A stretch of DNA of 25,386 nucleotides. It comes from Clostridia bacterium (GTDB lineage Bacteria; Bacillota_A; Clostridia; Christensenellales; Aristaeellaceae). The translations under genes were made by a program, and so were the position numbers. The number at the start of each line of letters is the position of its first letter. Position 1 is the first letter of the stretch. The notes beneath the pieces are model-generated. The model was not told the DNA's origin and made no database searches. It saw only the letters and a list, made by a program, of their open reading frames with translations. This document shows, piece by piece, positions 16,003 through 23,973 of the stretch. Where the stretch lies: positions 1 to 25,386 of the forward strand of contig JAFUPT010000172.1 in the NCBI GenBank assembly GCA_017481065.1, given 5' to 3'.

Positions 16003-16961
16003 TGATTGAAAAGGCGAAGGAATACCTCGCAAGCGGTAAAGTGAACCGCGTTCTCGGCTGGGAACAGGGCGAAAATTCCTGGGATCGCACGCCTGCGTTC
16101 TTTGATGCCGGGAATATCGAAAACCTCAAGTATGACGGCTTCTGCGGAGCCAATGTAAGCAAATATCTGATCGCTGAAATGCCCAAGGACGGCGTTATCC
16201 TCGCCTTCCTGAAGCCCTGCGATACCTACTCCTTCAACCAGCTCTGCACCGAGTACCGGGTAAACCCGGATAAGGTGCATGTGGTCGGCGTGGGCTGCAA
16301 GGGCAAGATCGATGTGGAGAAGATCCGAGCGAAGGATGTGAAGGGCATCCTCGATATCGAAGAGGACGGTGACAGCCTGAAAGTAAAGACCCTCTATGGC
16401 GACCATGAAGTGAGCCGGAAGGAAGTGCTGCTGGACAAGTGCCTTTCCTGCAAGGGCAAGGAGCACAAGGCCGGCGCGGAATTTATCGGCGAATCTGAGG
16501 AAACCAGCGTTGGCGATAAGTTTGAGCTGGTTGCAAAGCTGGAAGCCATGAGCGCCGATGAGCGCTTTGCATTCTGGCGGAGCGAGCTGAGCAAGTGCAT
16601 CCGCTGCAACGCCTGCCGCAATGTTTGCCCGGCGTGCAGCTGCATCAAGTGCGTGTTTGACAACCCCAACACCGGCGTGCAGAACAAGGCCGCGGCCGAT
16701 GATTTTGAGGAGAACCTCTTCCACATCATCCGCGCCTACCATGTCGCCGGACGCTGCACCGATTGCGGAGAATGCAGCCGCGTTTGCCCCCAGGGCATTC
16801 CGCTGCACCTGCTCAACCGGAAATTTATCAAGGATATCGATGAACTTTACGGCGATTACCAGGCCGGCGAGGAAGTGGGCCAGCGCCATCCGCTGGAAAA
16901 CTTCGATAAGGGCGACTGCGAGCCCAGCATCGTGCACGAGAGGGGAGGGGAATCCAAGTGA
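15990..16961 (+). CDS. Iron-sulfur subunit of the Flx module (FlxC-like position)
   Basis: This 323-residue protein has an N-terminal domain similar to the beta subunits of F420 hydrogenase and formate dehydrogenase (GVILAFLKPCDTYSF; VVGVGCKGKIDVEKI). A short cysteine pair follows (DKCLSCKGKEHK). Two ferredoxin motifs come next: CIRCNACRNVCP at about 206-217, which continues with further cysteines (CSCIKC), and CTDCGECSRVCP at about 252-263. In Desulfovibrio-type flxABCD clusters two 4Fe-4S proteins lie between FlxA and FlxD. This gene and the next hold these two places, so I read it as FlxC by position, not by decisive sequence marks. ATG 15990 overlaps the flxD end; the GGGGGAT site fits this start better than the ATGs at 15999 and 16002. 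It ends in a GTGA overlap with the next gene. Confidence 0.8.
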   Translation: MQRMMIEKAKEYLASGKVNRVLGWEQGENSWDRTPAFFDAGNIENLKYDGFCGANVSKYLIAEMPKDGVILAFLKPCDTYSFNQLCTEYRVNPDKVHVVGVGCKGKIDVEKIRAKDVKGILDIEEDGDSLKVKTLYGDHEVSRKEVLLDKCLSCKGKEHKAGAEFIGESEETSVGDKFELVAKLEAMSADERFAFWRSELSKCIRCNACRNVCPACSCIKCVFDNPNTGVQNKAAADDFEENLFHIIRAYHVAGRCTDCGECSRVCPQGIPLHLLNRKFIKDIDELYGDYQAGEEVGQRHPLENFDKGDCEPSIVHERGGESK

Positions 16962-17971
16962 AAAAGATTTCCATGTCTTCCCTGAATGGCTTCTTTGCAA
17001 AGATCGCAGAGGGCCGGAAGCTCTACCTGCCCATCGAAAAGGCGGGCCAGGTGGATTTCTACGAGTGGAATGAGAATGAAAAGGTGCGCCTGGATGTTCT
17101 CAAAACCATCAAATCCGCCAAGGATGTGTTCTTCCCCCAGGTGGAGGATTTGCTGAAATTCCGCATGGATGGCAAGAGCATCGAAATTTCCGAGTGCCCG
17201 AAGAATGAGGAGGATTTCGTGGTCTTCGGCGTGCGCGGCTGCGACGCCAAGAGCTTCGAAGTGCTGGATAAGGTGTTCCTGGTGGACCCGAGGGATGAAT
17301 TCTACGCAGCCCGCCGCGCCCATGGCACGGTTGTTACCCTTGCCTGCGGCGAGCCCGAGGAAGCCTGCTTCTGTACCAATTTCGATGTGAATCCCGCCAG
17401 GCCTGCCGGCGACGCCACCGCATGGATTATCGGCGATGAGATGTACATTGAGGCCAATACCGAAAAGGGCGCGGTCCTGATCGCAGAGCTGGAAGAGGCC
17501 GAAGGCGCCGCCGTGGCAGAAGAGCAGAAGAAGATTGAAGCCATCTGTGAAAGGCTGCCCTTTGCGAAGCTCAATTTGGAGGGCTTCGACGGCGAGCACC
17601 TGATGGAGAAGTTCAACGATCCTCAGTGGGAGACCCTCTCCCGGGCATGCATGGCCTGCGGCACCTGCACCTTCGTGTGCCCCACCTGCCAGTGCTACGA
17701 TATCCGCGATTTTGACAACGGCAAGTCCGTCACCCGCTACCGCTGCTGGGACAGCTGCATGTATTCCGATTTCACGCTGATGGCCCACGGCAACAACCGC
17801 CAGACCCAGGCCCAGCGCTTCCGCCAGAGGTTCATGCACAAGCTGGTTTACTTCCCCAGCAACAATGATGGCATGTATTCCTGCGTGGGCTGCGGCCGCT
17901 GCGTGCAGAAGTGCCCGCAGAACCTGAATATCGTGAAGGTAATCAAGGCTTTGGGGGTGAAAGAGAAATGA
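16958..17971 (+). CDS. Iron-sulfur subunit related to sulfhydrogenase beta/AsrA (FlxB-like position)
   Basis: This 337-residue protein resembles the beta subunit of soluble sulfhydrogenases and anaerobic sulfite reductase subunit A. Such proteins pair with an FAD/NAD subunit like the next gene. Seen are FGVRGCDAKSFEVLDKVF (about 87-104), a LACGEP-CFCTNFDVNP region, and two ferredoxin motifs, CMACGTCTFVCP near residues 231-242 and CVGCGRCVQKCP near 309-320. It starts with GTG at 16958 inside a GTGA overlap and ends in an ATGA overlap with flxA. This suggests translational coupling and equal amounts in one complex. By position it corresponds to FlxB. Confidence 0.82.
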   Translation: MKKISMSSLNGFFAKIAEGRKLYLPIEKAGQVDFYEWNENEKVRLDVLKTIKSAKDVFFPQVEDLLKFRMDGKSIEISECPKNEEDFVVFGVRGCDAKSFEVLDKVFLVDPRDEFYAARRAHGTVVTLACGEPEEACFCTNFDVNPARPAGDATAWIIGDEMYIEANTEKGAVLIAELEEAEGAAVAEEQKKIEAICERLPFAKLNLEGFDGEHLMEKFNDPQWETLSRACMACGTCTFVCPTCQCYDIRDFDNGKSVTRYRCWDSCMYSDFTLMAHGNNRQTQAQRFRQRFMHKLVYFPSNNDGMYSCVGCGRCVQKCPQNLNIVKVIKALGVKEK

Positions 17972-18795
17972 CGAACAACCTGATTCCCATGATCGGCGTG
18001 GTGACCGATATCCGCACCGATACCCCCGATATCAAGACCTTCCGCGTGGAAAAAGTGGGCGGCGGCAAGTGCTTTGAGCACCAGCCCGGCCAGTGCGCCA
18101 TGCTTTCCATTCCCGGCGTGGGCGAGGCGATGTTTTCCATCACTTCCTCTCCGACGCTCAGGGAATACCAGGAATTTTCCATCAAGAAGTGCGGCTGCCT
18201 CTCCGGCTGGCTGCACAGGATGGATGTGGGCCAGCAGGTGACCATCCGCGGCCCCTATGGCAATCCCTTCCCGGTGGATACCGAGCTCAAGGGCAAGGAT
18301 CTGCTCTTCATTGCCGGCGGCGTGGGCCTTGCCCCGCTGCACAGCGTAATCAACTATTGCCTGGATAAGCGCGAAAATTACGGCACGATCGACGTGGTTT
18401 ACGGCTCCCGCTCCAAGGAGGACCTGCTGGATCTGAATGAAATCCAGACCTCCTGGATGGACCCGAAGAACAGGATGGATGTGCATCTCACTATCGACCG
18501 TGCCCAGGACAACTGGGACGGCCACGTTGCCTTCGTTCCCACCTATGTAAAGGAGCTGGGCTTCGATCCCAACAAGACGGTGCTGGTTTGCGGCCCGCCG
18601 ATCATGATCAAATTCGTGCTGCAGGCGCTGACCGAACTGGGCTTTGAGAAGCACCAGGTTTACACCACCATGGAGCTGCGCATGAAATGCGGCCTGGGCA
18701 AGTGCGGAAGATGCAACATCGGCGATAAATACGTCTGCAAGGACGGCCCGGTCTTCCGCTTCGACCAGCTGGATGCGCTTCCCAACGAGTATTAA
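17968..18795 (+). CDS. flxA: FAD/NAD(P)H-binding subunit FlxA (sulfhydrogenase gamma/PyrK-like)
   Basis: This 275-residue ferredoxin-NADP-reductase-fold protein should take a hydride from NAD(P)H and feed electrons to the Hdr subunits. An FAD-binding barrel covers about residues 1-105 (QPGQCAMLSIPG, then FSITSSP). The nucleotide-binding half opens with LLFIAGGVGLAPLHSVI and has VLVCGPPIMIKFV. A C-terminal [2Fe-2S] site of PyrK type has Cys in MKCGLGKCGRCNIG plus a later Cys in KYVCKDGP. The start ATG 17968 is in an ATGA overlap and follows GGGGGTGA. A frame extension to 17911 lies wholly inside the previous gene. frdB-like follows after 15 bases. Confidence 0.9.
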   Translation: MTNNLIPMIGVVTDIRTDTPDIKTFRVEKVGGGKCFEHQPGQCAMLSIPGVGEAMFSITSSPTLREYQEFSIKKCGCLSGWLHRMDVGQQVTIRGPYGNPFPVDTELKGKDLLFIAGGVGLAPLHSVINYCLDKRENYGTIDVVYGSRSKEDLLDLNEIQTSWMDPKNRMDVHLTIDRAQDNWDGHVAFVPTYVKELGFDPNKTVLVCGPPIMIKFVLQALTELGFEKHQVYTTMELRMKCGLGKCGRCNIGDKYVCKDGPVFRFDQLDALPNEY

Positions 18796-18810
18796 TCGGA
18801 GGAGATCACT

Positions 18811-19485
18811 ATGGCAGATATGGTCAACGTTTTTCTGTACGGCAAAAAATATGAGGTTCCTTCCGATCTGACGATCATGGAAGCGATGGAATACGCCGGC
18901 TACAAGCTGGTGCGCGGCTGCGGCTGCCGCAACGGCTTCTGCGGCGCATGCGCCACGGTGTACCGCATCAAGGGCGACCGCGAACTCAAGGCCTGCCTGG
19001 CCTGCTCCACCAAGGTGGAGGACAACATGTATGTGGCAACCCTGCCCTTCTTCCCGCTGATCAAGGAAGGCTATGATATCAACAAGGTTCCCACGGATGA
19101 AAGCATCATGATGCAGCTCTATCCGGAGATTTATGCCTGCGTGGGCTGCAATGCATGTACCAATTCCTGCTCCCAGGGCCTGAACGTTATGCAGTACATC
19201 GCATACGCCCAGCGCGGCGATTATGAAAAGTGCGCCGAGCTGAGCTTCGACTGCGTGATGTGCGGCATCTGCTCCAGCCGCTGCCCGGCAGGCATCTCCC
19301 ACCCGCAGGTGGCGATGCTGGCCCGCCGCATCAACGGCAAGTACATCGCTCCCGAATCCCAGCACCTGACCGAGCGTGTGAAGGAGATCGAGGACGGTCT
19401 GTGCGCCGATGCGCTGGAAGCCATCATGGCCAAGCCCATCGAGGAGCTGAAGGAACTCTACAACCACCGCGATATTGAAAAGTAA
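18811..19485 (+). CDS. Fumarate reductase/succinate dehydrogenase-like iron-sulfur subunit
   Basis: The protein is 224 residues with an N-terminal plant-type [2Fe-2S] ferredoxin domain (Cys37/39, 44, 47, 62/65 in RGCGCRNGFCGACATVYRI and KACLACS). Two cluster motifs follow, Cys110-113-116-120 and Cys148-151-154-158. This is the FrdB/SdhB layout that passes electrons to the flavoprotein encoded next. It lacks the C-terminal HdrB-like CCG domain found in methanogen thiol:fumarate reductase TfrB, but a separate HdrB is encoded in the same operon. No membrane anchor genes (frdC, frdD) are present, so the enzyme should be soluble. The start follows CGGAGGAGATC. Confidence 0.85.
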   Translation: MADMVNVFLYGKKYEVPSDLTIMEAMEYAGYKLVRGCGCRNGFCGACATVYRIKGDRELKACLACSTKVEDNMYVATLPFFPLIKEGYDINKVPTDESIMMQLYPEIYACVGCNACTNSCSQGLNVMQYIAYAQRGDYEKCAELSFDCVMCGICSSRCPAGISHPQVAMLARRINGKYIAPESQHLTERVKEIEDGLCADALEAIMAKPIEELKELYNHRDIEK

Positions 19486-19498
19486 GGGAGGCGCGAAT

Positions 19499-21097
19499 AT
19501 GATTTTCACTGAGGAAATGCTTGCTTCCATGAAAAAGGTAGAGGCCGCCCGTGATGCAAACATCGCGCTTGAGCCCCGCCGCCTGACTGCCGAGGAGAAG
19601 GAACAGCTCCTGGCGGATTACCACCCGGATTACAAGGGCGTAGGCTTCACCACCATCCGCATCGGCGGAAACAAGGGTGAAAAGTGTCCGGTAGAGCTGA
19701 ATGAAATGCTCGAGGGCAGAAGCCGCGTGCTGGATATGGACATTGACCTGAACAAGGTGGATTTCGACGTGGATGTGCTGGTCATCGGCGGCGGCGGCGC
19801 GGGTTCCTCCGCAGCCATCGAAGCCCACGAGGCCGGCGCGAATGTAATGATCGCCACCAAGCTGCGCATCGGCGACGCCAACACCATGATGGCCGAGGGC
19901 GGCATCCAGGCGGCAGACAAGCCGAACGATTCCCCGGCCCAGCACTATCTGGACGTGATGGGCGGCGGCCACTACTGCAACAGGCCCGAGCTGGTTGCCA
20001 AGCTGGTAAACGATGGTCCCAAGAGCATCAAGTGGCTGAACGAGCTGGGCGTGGAATTTGATAAGGACGAAGAAGGCACCATGATCACCACCCACGGCGG
20101 CGGCACTTCCCGCAAGCGTATGCACGCGGCTGCCGACTATTCCGGCGCGGAGATCATGCGCACCCTGCGCGACGAGGTGCTCAACCGCAACATCCCGGTG
20201 CTGGATTTCACCGCGGCAATCGAGCTGATCAAGGATGAAAATGGCCATGCAGCCGGCGCTGTGCTCCAGAACATGGAGACCGGCGAAATCCTGATCGCCC
20301 GTGCAAAGTGCGTGGTAATCGCCACCGGCGGCGCTGGCCGCATGCACTACCAGGGCTTCCCGACCAGCAACCACTACGGTGCGACCGCCGACGGCCTGGT
20401 TCTGGCCTACCGCGCGGGCGCGAAGCTGCTCTACCAGGATACCCTGCAGTACCATCCCACCGGCGTTGCCTTCCCGCAGCAGATTTTCGGCGCGCTGGTA
20501 ACTGAAAAGGTGCGCTCCATGGGCGCAAAGCTGGTCAACAGCGAGGGCGAGGTATACATCCATCCCCTGGAGACCCGCGATGTAAACGCCGCGGCGGTTA
20601 TCCGCGAGTGCTCCACCAATGGCAAGGGCGTTCCTACCCCCACCGGCAGCGCTGTGTGGCTCGATACTCCCATGATCGATATGATCCATGGCAAGGGCAC
20701 CCTTGAAAAGCGCCTGCCCGCCATGCTGCGCATGTATTTGAAGTTTGGCATCGATATGCGCGAAACCCCCATCCTGATCTACCCGACCCTGCACTACCAG
20801 AACGGTGGCATCGAGATTACGGTGGACGGCCAGAGCGGTGTGGAAAACCTGTTCGTCGCCGGCGAGGCAGTGGGCGGCATCCATGGCCGCAACCGCCTGA
20901 TGGGCAACAGCCTGCTGGATATCATCGTGTTCGGCCGCAACGCGGGCCAGAATGCGGCGAAGAAGGCGAAGGAAGTTTCCGTCGGCGCGCTCACCCTGGA
21001 GCATGTGAAGAAGTATGCAGAAGAGCTGGAGGCCATCGGCGTGGAAAACCAGGCCCTTTCGCCCAAGCTCCTGCCGGATTACACCCGCAAATTCTGA
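19499..21097 (+). CDS. Fumarate reductase-like flavoprotein, soluble, with non-covalent FAD
   Basis: This 532-residue FrdA/SdhA/NadB-family protein has an unusual N-terminal extension of about 90 residues before the FAD motif VLVIGGGGAGSSAA (94-106). Active-site residues for fumarate are all present: His319 (QYHPTG), Arg360 (LETRD), His432 (LHYQNGGIE) and Arg466 (GRNRLMGNS). In FrdA the FAD is bound covalently to His in SHTVAAEGG; here the same place reads ANTMMAEGG, with Asn128, so FAD should be non-covalent. The C-terminal helical domain after Arg466 is short, about 66 residues. The start ATG 19499 follows GGGAGG; an in-frame TTG at 19475 overlaps the previous gene and has no ribosome site. 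Aspartate oxidase is an alternative, but the FrdB partner argues for fumarate. Confidence 0.87.
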   Translation: MIFTEEMLASMKKVEAARDANIALEPRRLTAEEKEQLLADYHPDYKGVGFTTIRIGGNKGEKCPVELNEMLEGRSRVLDMDIDLNKVDFDVDVLVIGGGGAGSSAAIEAHEAGANVMIATKLRIGDANTMMAEGGIQAADKPNDSPAQHYLDVMGGGHYCNRPELVAKLVNDGPKSIKWLNELGVEFDKDEEGTMITTHGGGTSRKRMHAAADYSGAEIMRTLRDEVLNRNIPVLDFTAAIELIKDENGHAAGAVLQNMETGEILIARAKCVVIATGGAGRMHYQGFPTSNHYGATADGLVLAYRAGAKLLYQDTLQYHPTGVAFPQQIFGALVTEKVRSMGAKLVNSEGEVYIHPLETRDVNAAAVIRECSTNGKGVPTPTGSAVWLDTPMIDMIHGKGTLEKRLPAMLRMYLKFGIDMRETPILIYPTLHYQNGGIEITVDGQSGVENLFVAGEAVGGIHGRNRLMGNSLLDIIVFGRNAGQNAAKKAKEVSVGALTLEHVKKYAEELEAIGVENQALSPKLLPDYTRKF

Positions 21098-21107
21098 TAG
21101 TATCATT

Positions 21108-21139
21108 GCTGCCATGCAGGAAAAAACCTGCATGGCGGC
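21108..21139 (+). promoter_or_regulatory. Stable hairpin inside the operon
   Basis: A 13-base stem (21108-21120 with 21127-21139, one G-U pair) closes a loop of six A. No T run follows on the plus strand, so it is not a classic terminator. It lies ten bases after the flavoprotein stop and 35 bases before the transporter ATG. It may protect or process the mRNA, or reduce expression of downstream genes. Confidence 0.6.
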
Positions 21140-21174
21140 GAAATAATGAAGATAACAAGTTGGAGGCAGAAAAC

Positions 21175-22299
21175 ATGAATACCCTGCTCGCAGTGTTTCT
21201 GATTGCAACACTGGGTTATTTCATCGGCGGCATCAAAATCAAGGGCATTGAGCTCGGCACCGCCGGCGTGCTGCTGGTTGCACTGGTATTCGGCCACTTC
21301 GGTGTGGAAATTCCCGCCATTGTACGAAATCTGGGCCTTGCATGCTTCGTATGCTCCGTAGGCTTCATCGCGGGCCCGAAGTTTTTCAGGGATTTTAAGA
21401 CCAATGCCGCCAGTTACATACTGCTTGGCTTCATCATCATCCTGAGCGGCGCTGTGGTATGCGTGCTGGTTTCCAAGATCGGCGGCATCTCCGCAGAGCT
21501 TTCCGTCGGCCTGATGACCGGCGCGCTGACCTCCACTCCCGGTCTCGCGGCGGCACAGGAGGCGGCGGGGGAGATGGCGAGCCTTGCCACCACCGGATAT
21601 GCCATTGCCTATCCCTTCGGCGTGATCGGCGTGGTGCTGTTTGTGCAGCTGATGCCCCGTATTTTGAAGGTAAATATGGATGAGGAGCGCCGCCATTTCT
21701 CCGCTGCGAATTCCGCCCATGTGAAGAAATATGAGGGCAAGCTCATCCAGCTGGATCCCGATGGCTTCTTTCCCTTCTGCTGCGCGGTTGTGCTGGGCAT
21801 TTTGCTCGGCGGTGTGAAGGTTCCGCTGCCCGGCGGCGCCAGCTTCTCTCTGGGTACCACCGGCGGCCCGCTGATCATGGGTCTGATCTTTGGCCACTTC
21901 GCCCATGTGGGTCCTGTGGACATTACGGTGAAGCTGCCCTGCCTGAAGACCTTCCGCGAACTGGGTCTGATGCTTTTCCTGATCGGCGCAGGCGTGGACG
22001 GCGGCGCGGGCTTTGTGGAAACGCTGAAGCAGGAGGGCGTGCTGCTCTTCGTATACGGCGCGCTGATGACCCTTGTGCCGATGCTTGTGGGCTTCTTCTT
22101 CGCGAAGAAGGTGCTCAAACTGCGTTTGCTGAACAACCTTGGCTCCATCACCGGCGGCATGACCTCCACCCCCGCCCTCGGCACGCTGATCAGCGTGGCG
22201 CAGACGGACGATGTGGCATCCGCCTATGCGGCTACCTATCCCATCGCGCTGGTTGCCGTGGTGCTCTGCTCCCAGTTTATTGTGCTTCTGTTTGGTTAA
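21175..22299 (+). CDS. AspT/SucE-type (AAE family) carboxylate transporter, short form
   Basis: This 374-residue, very hydrophobic membrane protein is built as two similar halves. Each ends in a motif typical of the YidE/YbjL duplication: TGALTSTPGLAAAQ with GYAIAYPFGVIG in the first half, and TGGMTSTPALGTL with AATYPIALVAVV in the second. The family includes aspartate:alanine exchangers and the succinate exporter SucE of Corynebacterium. Most members are about 540-560 residues with two TrkA_C domains between the halves; here only a linker of about 45 residues remains. The start ATG 21175 follows TTGGAGG; the frame is open to 21106, but that part is the hairpin. Placed after fumarate reductase genes, export of succinate or exchange for another dicarboxylate is the best guess. 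Confidence 0.82.
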   Translation: MNTLLAVFLIATLGYFIGGIKIKGIELGTAGVLLVALVFGHFGVEIPAIVRNLGLACFVCSVGFIAGPKFFRDFKTNAASYILLGFIIILSGAVVCVLVSKIGGISAELSVGLMTGALTSTPGLAAAQEAAGEMASLATTGYAIAYPFGVIGVVLFVQLMPRILKVNMDEERRHFSAANSAHVKKYEGKLIQLDPDGFFPFCCAVVLGILLGGVKVPLPGGASFSLGTTGGPLIMGLIFGHFAHVGPVDITVKLPCLKTFRELGLMLFLIGAGVDGGAGFVETLKQEGVLLFVYGALMTLVPMLVGFFFAKKVLKLRLLNNLGSITGGMTSTPALGTLISVAQTDDVASAYAATYPIALVAVVLCSQFIVLLFG

Positions 22300-22335
22300 T
22301 GGATAAGGATTCCTACATTTCAGGAGGTATTGCAA

Positions 22336-22575
22336 ATGAAAATCATGATCTGTGTTGGCAGCACCTGCCATCTCTGCGGCTCCAAGAAGGTTGTTACCCG
22401 CTTCCAGGAGCTGGTTGCTGAAAACAACATCCAGGCTGAAGTTGAGCTTGCCGGCAAGTTCTGCATGGGCAAGTGCGGCGAAGGCGTGAACGTGATGATC
22501 GACGACAACGTGTTCTCCGTAAAGCCGGAGGAAGTGGACGAGTTCTTCAAGAAGGAAGTTCTCGCAAAGGTCTGA
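22336..22575 (+). CDS. Thioredoxin-like [2Fe-2S] ferredoxin
   Basis: This 79-residue protein has the cysteine pattern of NuoE/HydC-type thioredoxin-fold ferredoxins: Cys6, 11, 14 in CVGSTCHLCG and Cys43, 47 in CMGKCGEG. The start ATG 22336 follows CAGGAGGT. Small ferredoxins of this kind accompany sensory [FeFe]-hydrogenase genes and SpoIIE-type phosphatase genes in thermophilic Clostridia, and both follow here. It probably passes electrons to or from the next protein. Confidence 0.85.
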   Translation: MKIMICVGSTCHLCGSKKVVTRFQELVAENNIQAEVELAGKFCMGKCGEGVNVMIDDNVFSVKPEEVDEFFKKEVLAKV

Positions 22576-22620
22576 TTCCCAAAATACAAATAAAAACGGC
22601 AAAGCGCTTCGGAGGCAGCT

Positions 22621-23973
22621 ATGAACGAAGTCATTCGGCTCAGAAACGTAGAATGCCGGGATTGCTACAAGTGCATCCGCAATTGTCCCGTGAAGGCCAT
22701 CCGCTATTCGGATGGCCGCGCGGAGATTATCCATTCGGAATGCATCTTGTGCGGCGAATGTGTCGTCACCTGTCCGCAGCGTGGCGACTTTGTCGCAAGT
22801 CCGGTACAAACGATCCGGGAGGTTATGGCCAGCGGCCGCCGCGTGGTGGCCAGCGTCGCGCCCTCCTTTATTTCGGATTTTCCCGTGGGCACCATCGACG
22901 GCATGCGCAAAACCCTGCGCCAGCTGGGCTTTTTTGATGCGGATGAAACCGCCATCGCCGGCGAAATCGTATCCCGGGAATATGAGCGCATCATGCGCGA
23001 GAATGAGATGGACCTGCTGATTTCCAGCTGCTGTCCCTCTGTTGTGCTGCTCATCCAGCGCTACTATCCGGATGTTTTGCCCTTCCTCGCGCCGGTAAAG
23101 AGCCCCATGGAGCTCCACTGCGAAATGATCAAGCAGAAGTACCCGGATGCTTACACCGTGTTCATCGGCCCCTGCTATGCCAAGAAGGGCGAGGCGGAGT
23201 GGTCCGAGAGCGTGGATGTGGCCATCACCTTCTATGAGCTGCGGGAATGGATGCGCGCCGAGGGCGTGCTGCCGATGCATGTGGCCAACCCGGAACGTCC
23301 GGGCATGGGCATGCGCTCCCGCCGCTATCCCCGCCAGGACGGCCTGGTAAAGTCCATGACGCCCGTGGAAGGCTGGAACCGCGTCGCCATCGACGGCGTG
23401 CAGGACTGCATTGCCGCCCTCAGCGAGATCCGCCACGGCGGCGTGGAGAAGACCTTCCTGGAGATGACCGCCTGCGAGGGCAGCTGCGTAAACGGCCCTG
23501 CCATCCGCAAAAACCGCTATGAGAACCGCATCCGCGGCACGGTGGCGGTAAATGAATATGCCGGAAACAATGATTTCGGGGTTACTACCGACCTGCCGCT
23601 GCGCATGTACCACAATCCGGAGCCTGTGCGCCGGGTGATGATCAGCGAGGAAGAGATACAGACCGTGCTCCACAAGCTGGGCAAGGATGTTACGCCGCTG
23701 AACTGCGGCTGCTGCGGCTATGCCAGCTGCCGGAAGATGGCCGTCGCCATCTGCCGCGATATGGCCCAGTATGATATGTGCCTGCCCTATCTGCGGGAGC
23801 AGGCGGAATCCCATTCCCGGGAAATCATCGACAGCACCCTCGAGGCTGCCGACCAGGTTATCGACCGCCAGATGCGCGTTGTACAGGACATCGCATCCCT
23901 GCTGGGCGAAACCACGGCGCAGACCAAGCTGGTGCTCACCAAACTGAAGGAAGCGGTACAGAACGATGATTGA
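22621..23973 (+). CDS. Sensory [FeFe]-hydrogenase-like protein (HydS type, no PAS domain)
   Basis: The protein has 450 residues. Two [4Fe-4S] motifs come first (Cys12, 15, 18, 22 and Cys41, 44, 47, 51). The H-cluster domain has SSCCPS (Cys137-Cys138), GPCYAKK (Cys185) and TACEGSCVNG (Cys285, Cys289), the four ligands of an H-cluster. Catalytic enzymes usually have Met before PC and before AC in these motifs; here they are Gly183 and Thr283, changes of the kind seen in sensory group C/D proteins. A further [4Fe-4S] motif NCGCCGYASC (361-370, with Cys387) follows. The tail, about 390-450, is helical, where group C proteins carry a PAS domain. The next gene overlaps by eight bases, so sensor and phosphatase are coupled. 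Confidence 0.87.
   Translation: MNEVIRLRNVECRDCYKCIRNCPVKAIRYSDGRAEIIHSECILCGECVVTCPQRGDFVASPVQTIREVMASGRRVVASVAPSFISDFPVGTIDGMRKTLRQLGFFDADETAIAGEIVSREYERIMRENEMDLLISSCCPSVVLLIQRYYPDVLPFLAPVKSPMELHCEMIKQKYPDAYTVFIGPCYAKKGEAEWSESVDVAITFYELREWMRAEGVLPMHVANPERPGMGMRSRRYPRQDGLVKSMTPVEGWNRVAIDGVQDCIAALSEIRHGGVEKTFLEMTACEGSCVNGPAIRKNRYENRIRGTVAVNEYAGNNDFGVTTDLPLRMYHNPEPVRRVMISEEEIQTVLHKLGKDVTPLNCGCCGYASCRKMAVAICRDMAQYDMCLPYLREQAESHSREIIDSTLEAADQVIDRQMRVVQDIASLLGETTAQTKLVLTKLKEAVQNDD

Noticed and set aside
22621..23973. A catalytic, H2-producing [FeFe] hydrogenase
   Set aside because: The Met residues typical of catalytic H-cluster motifs are replaced by Gly and Thr, and the gene is coupled to a PP2C phosphatase, which fits the sensory type.
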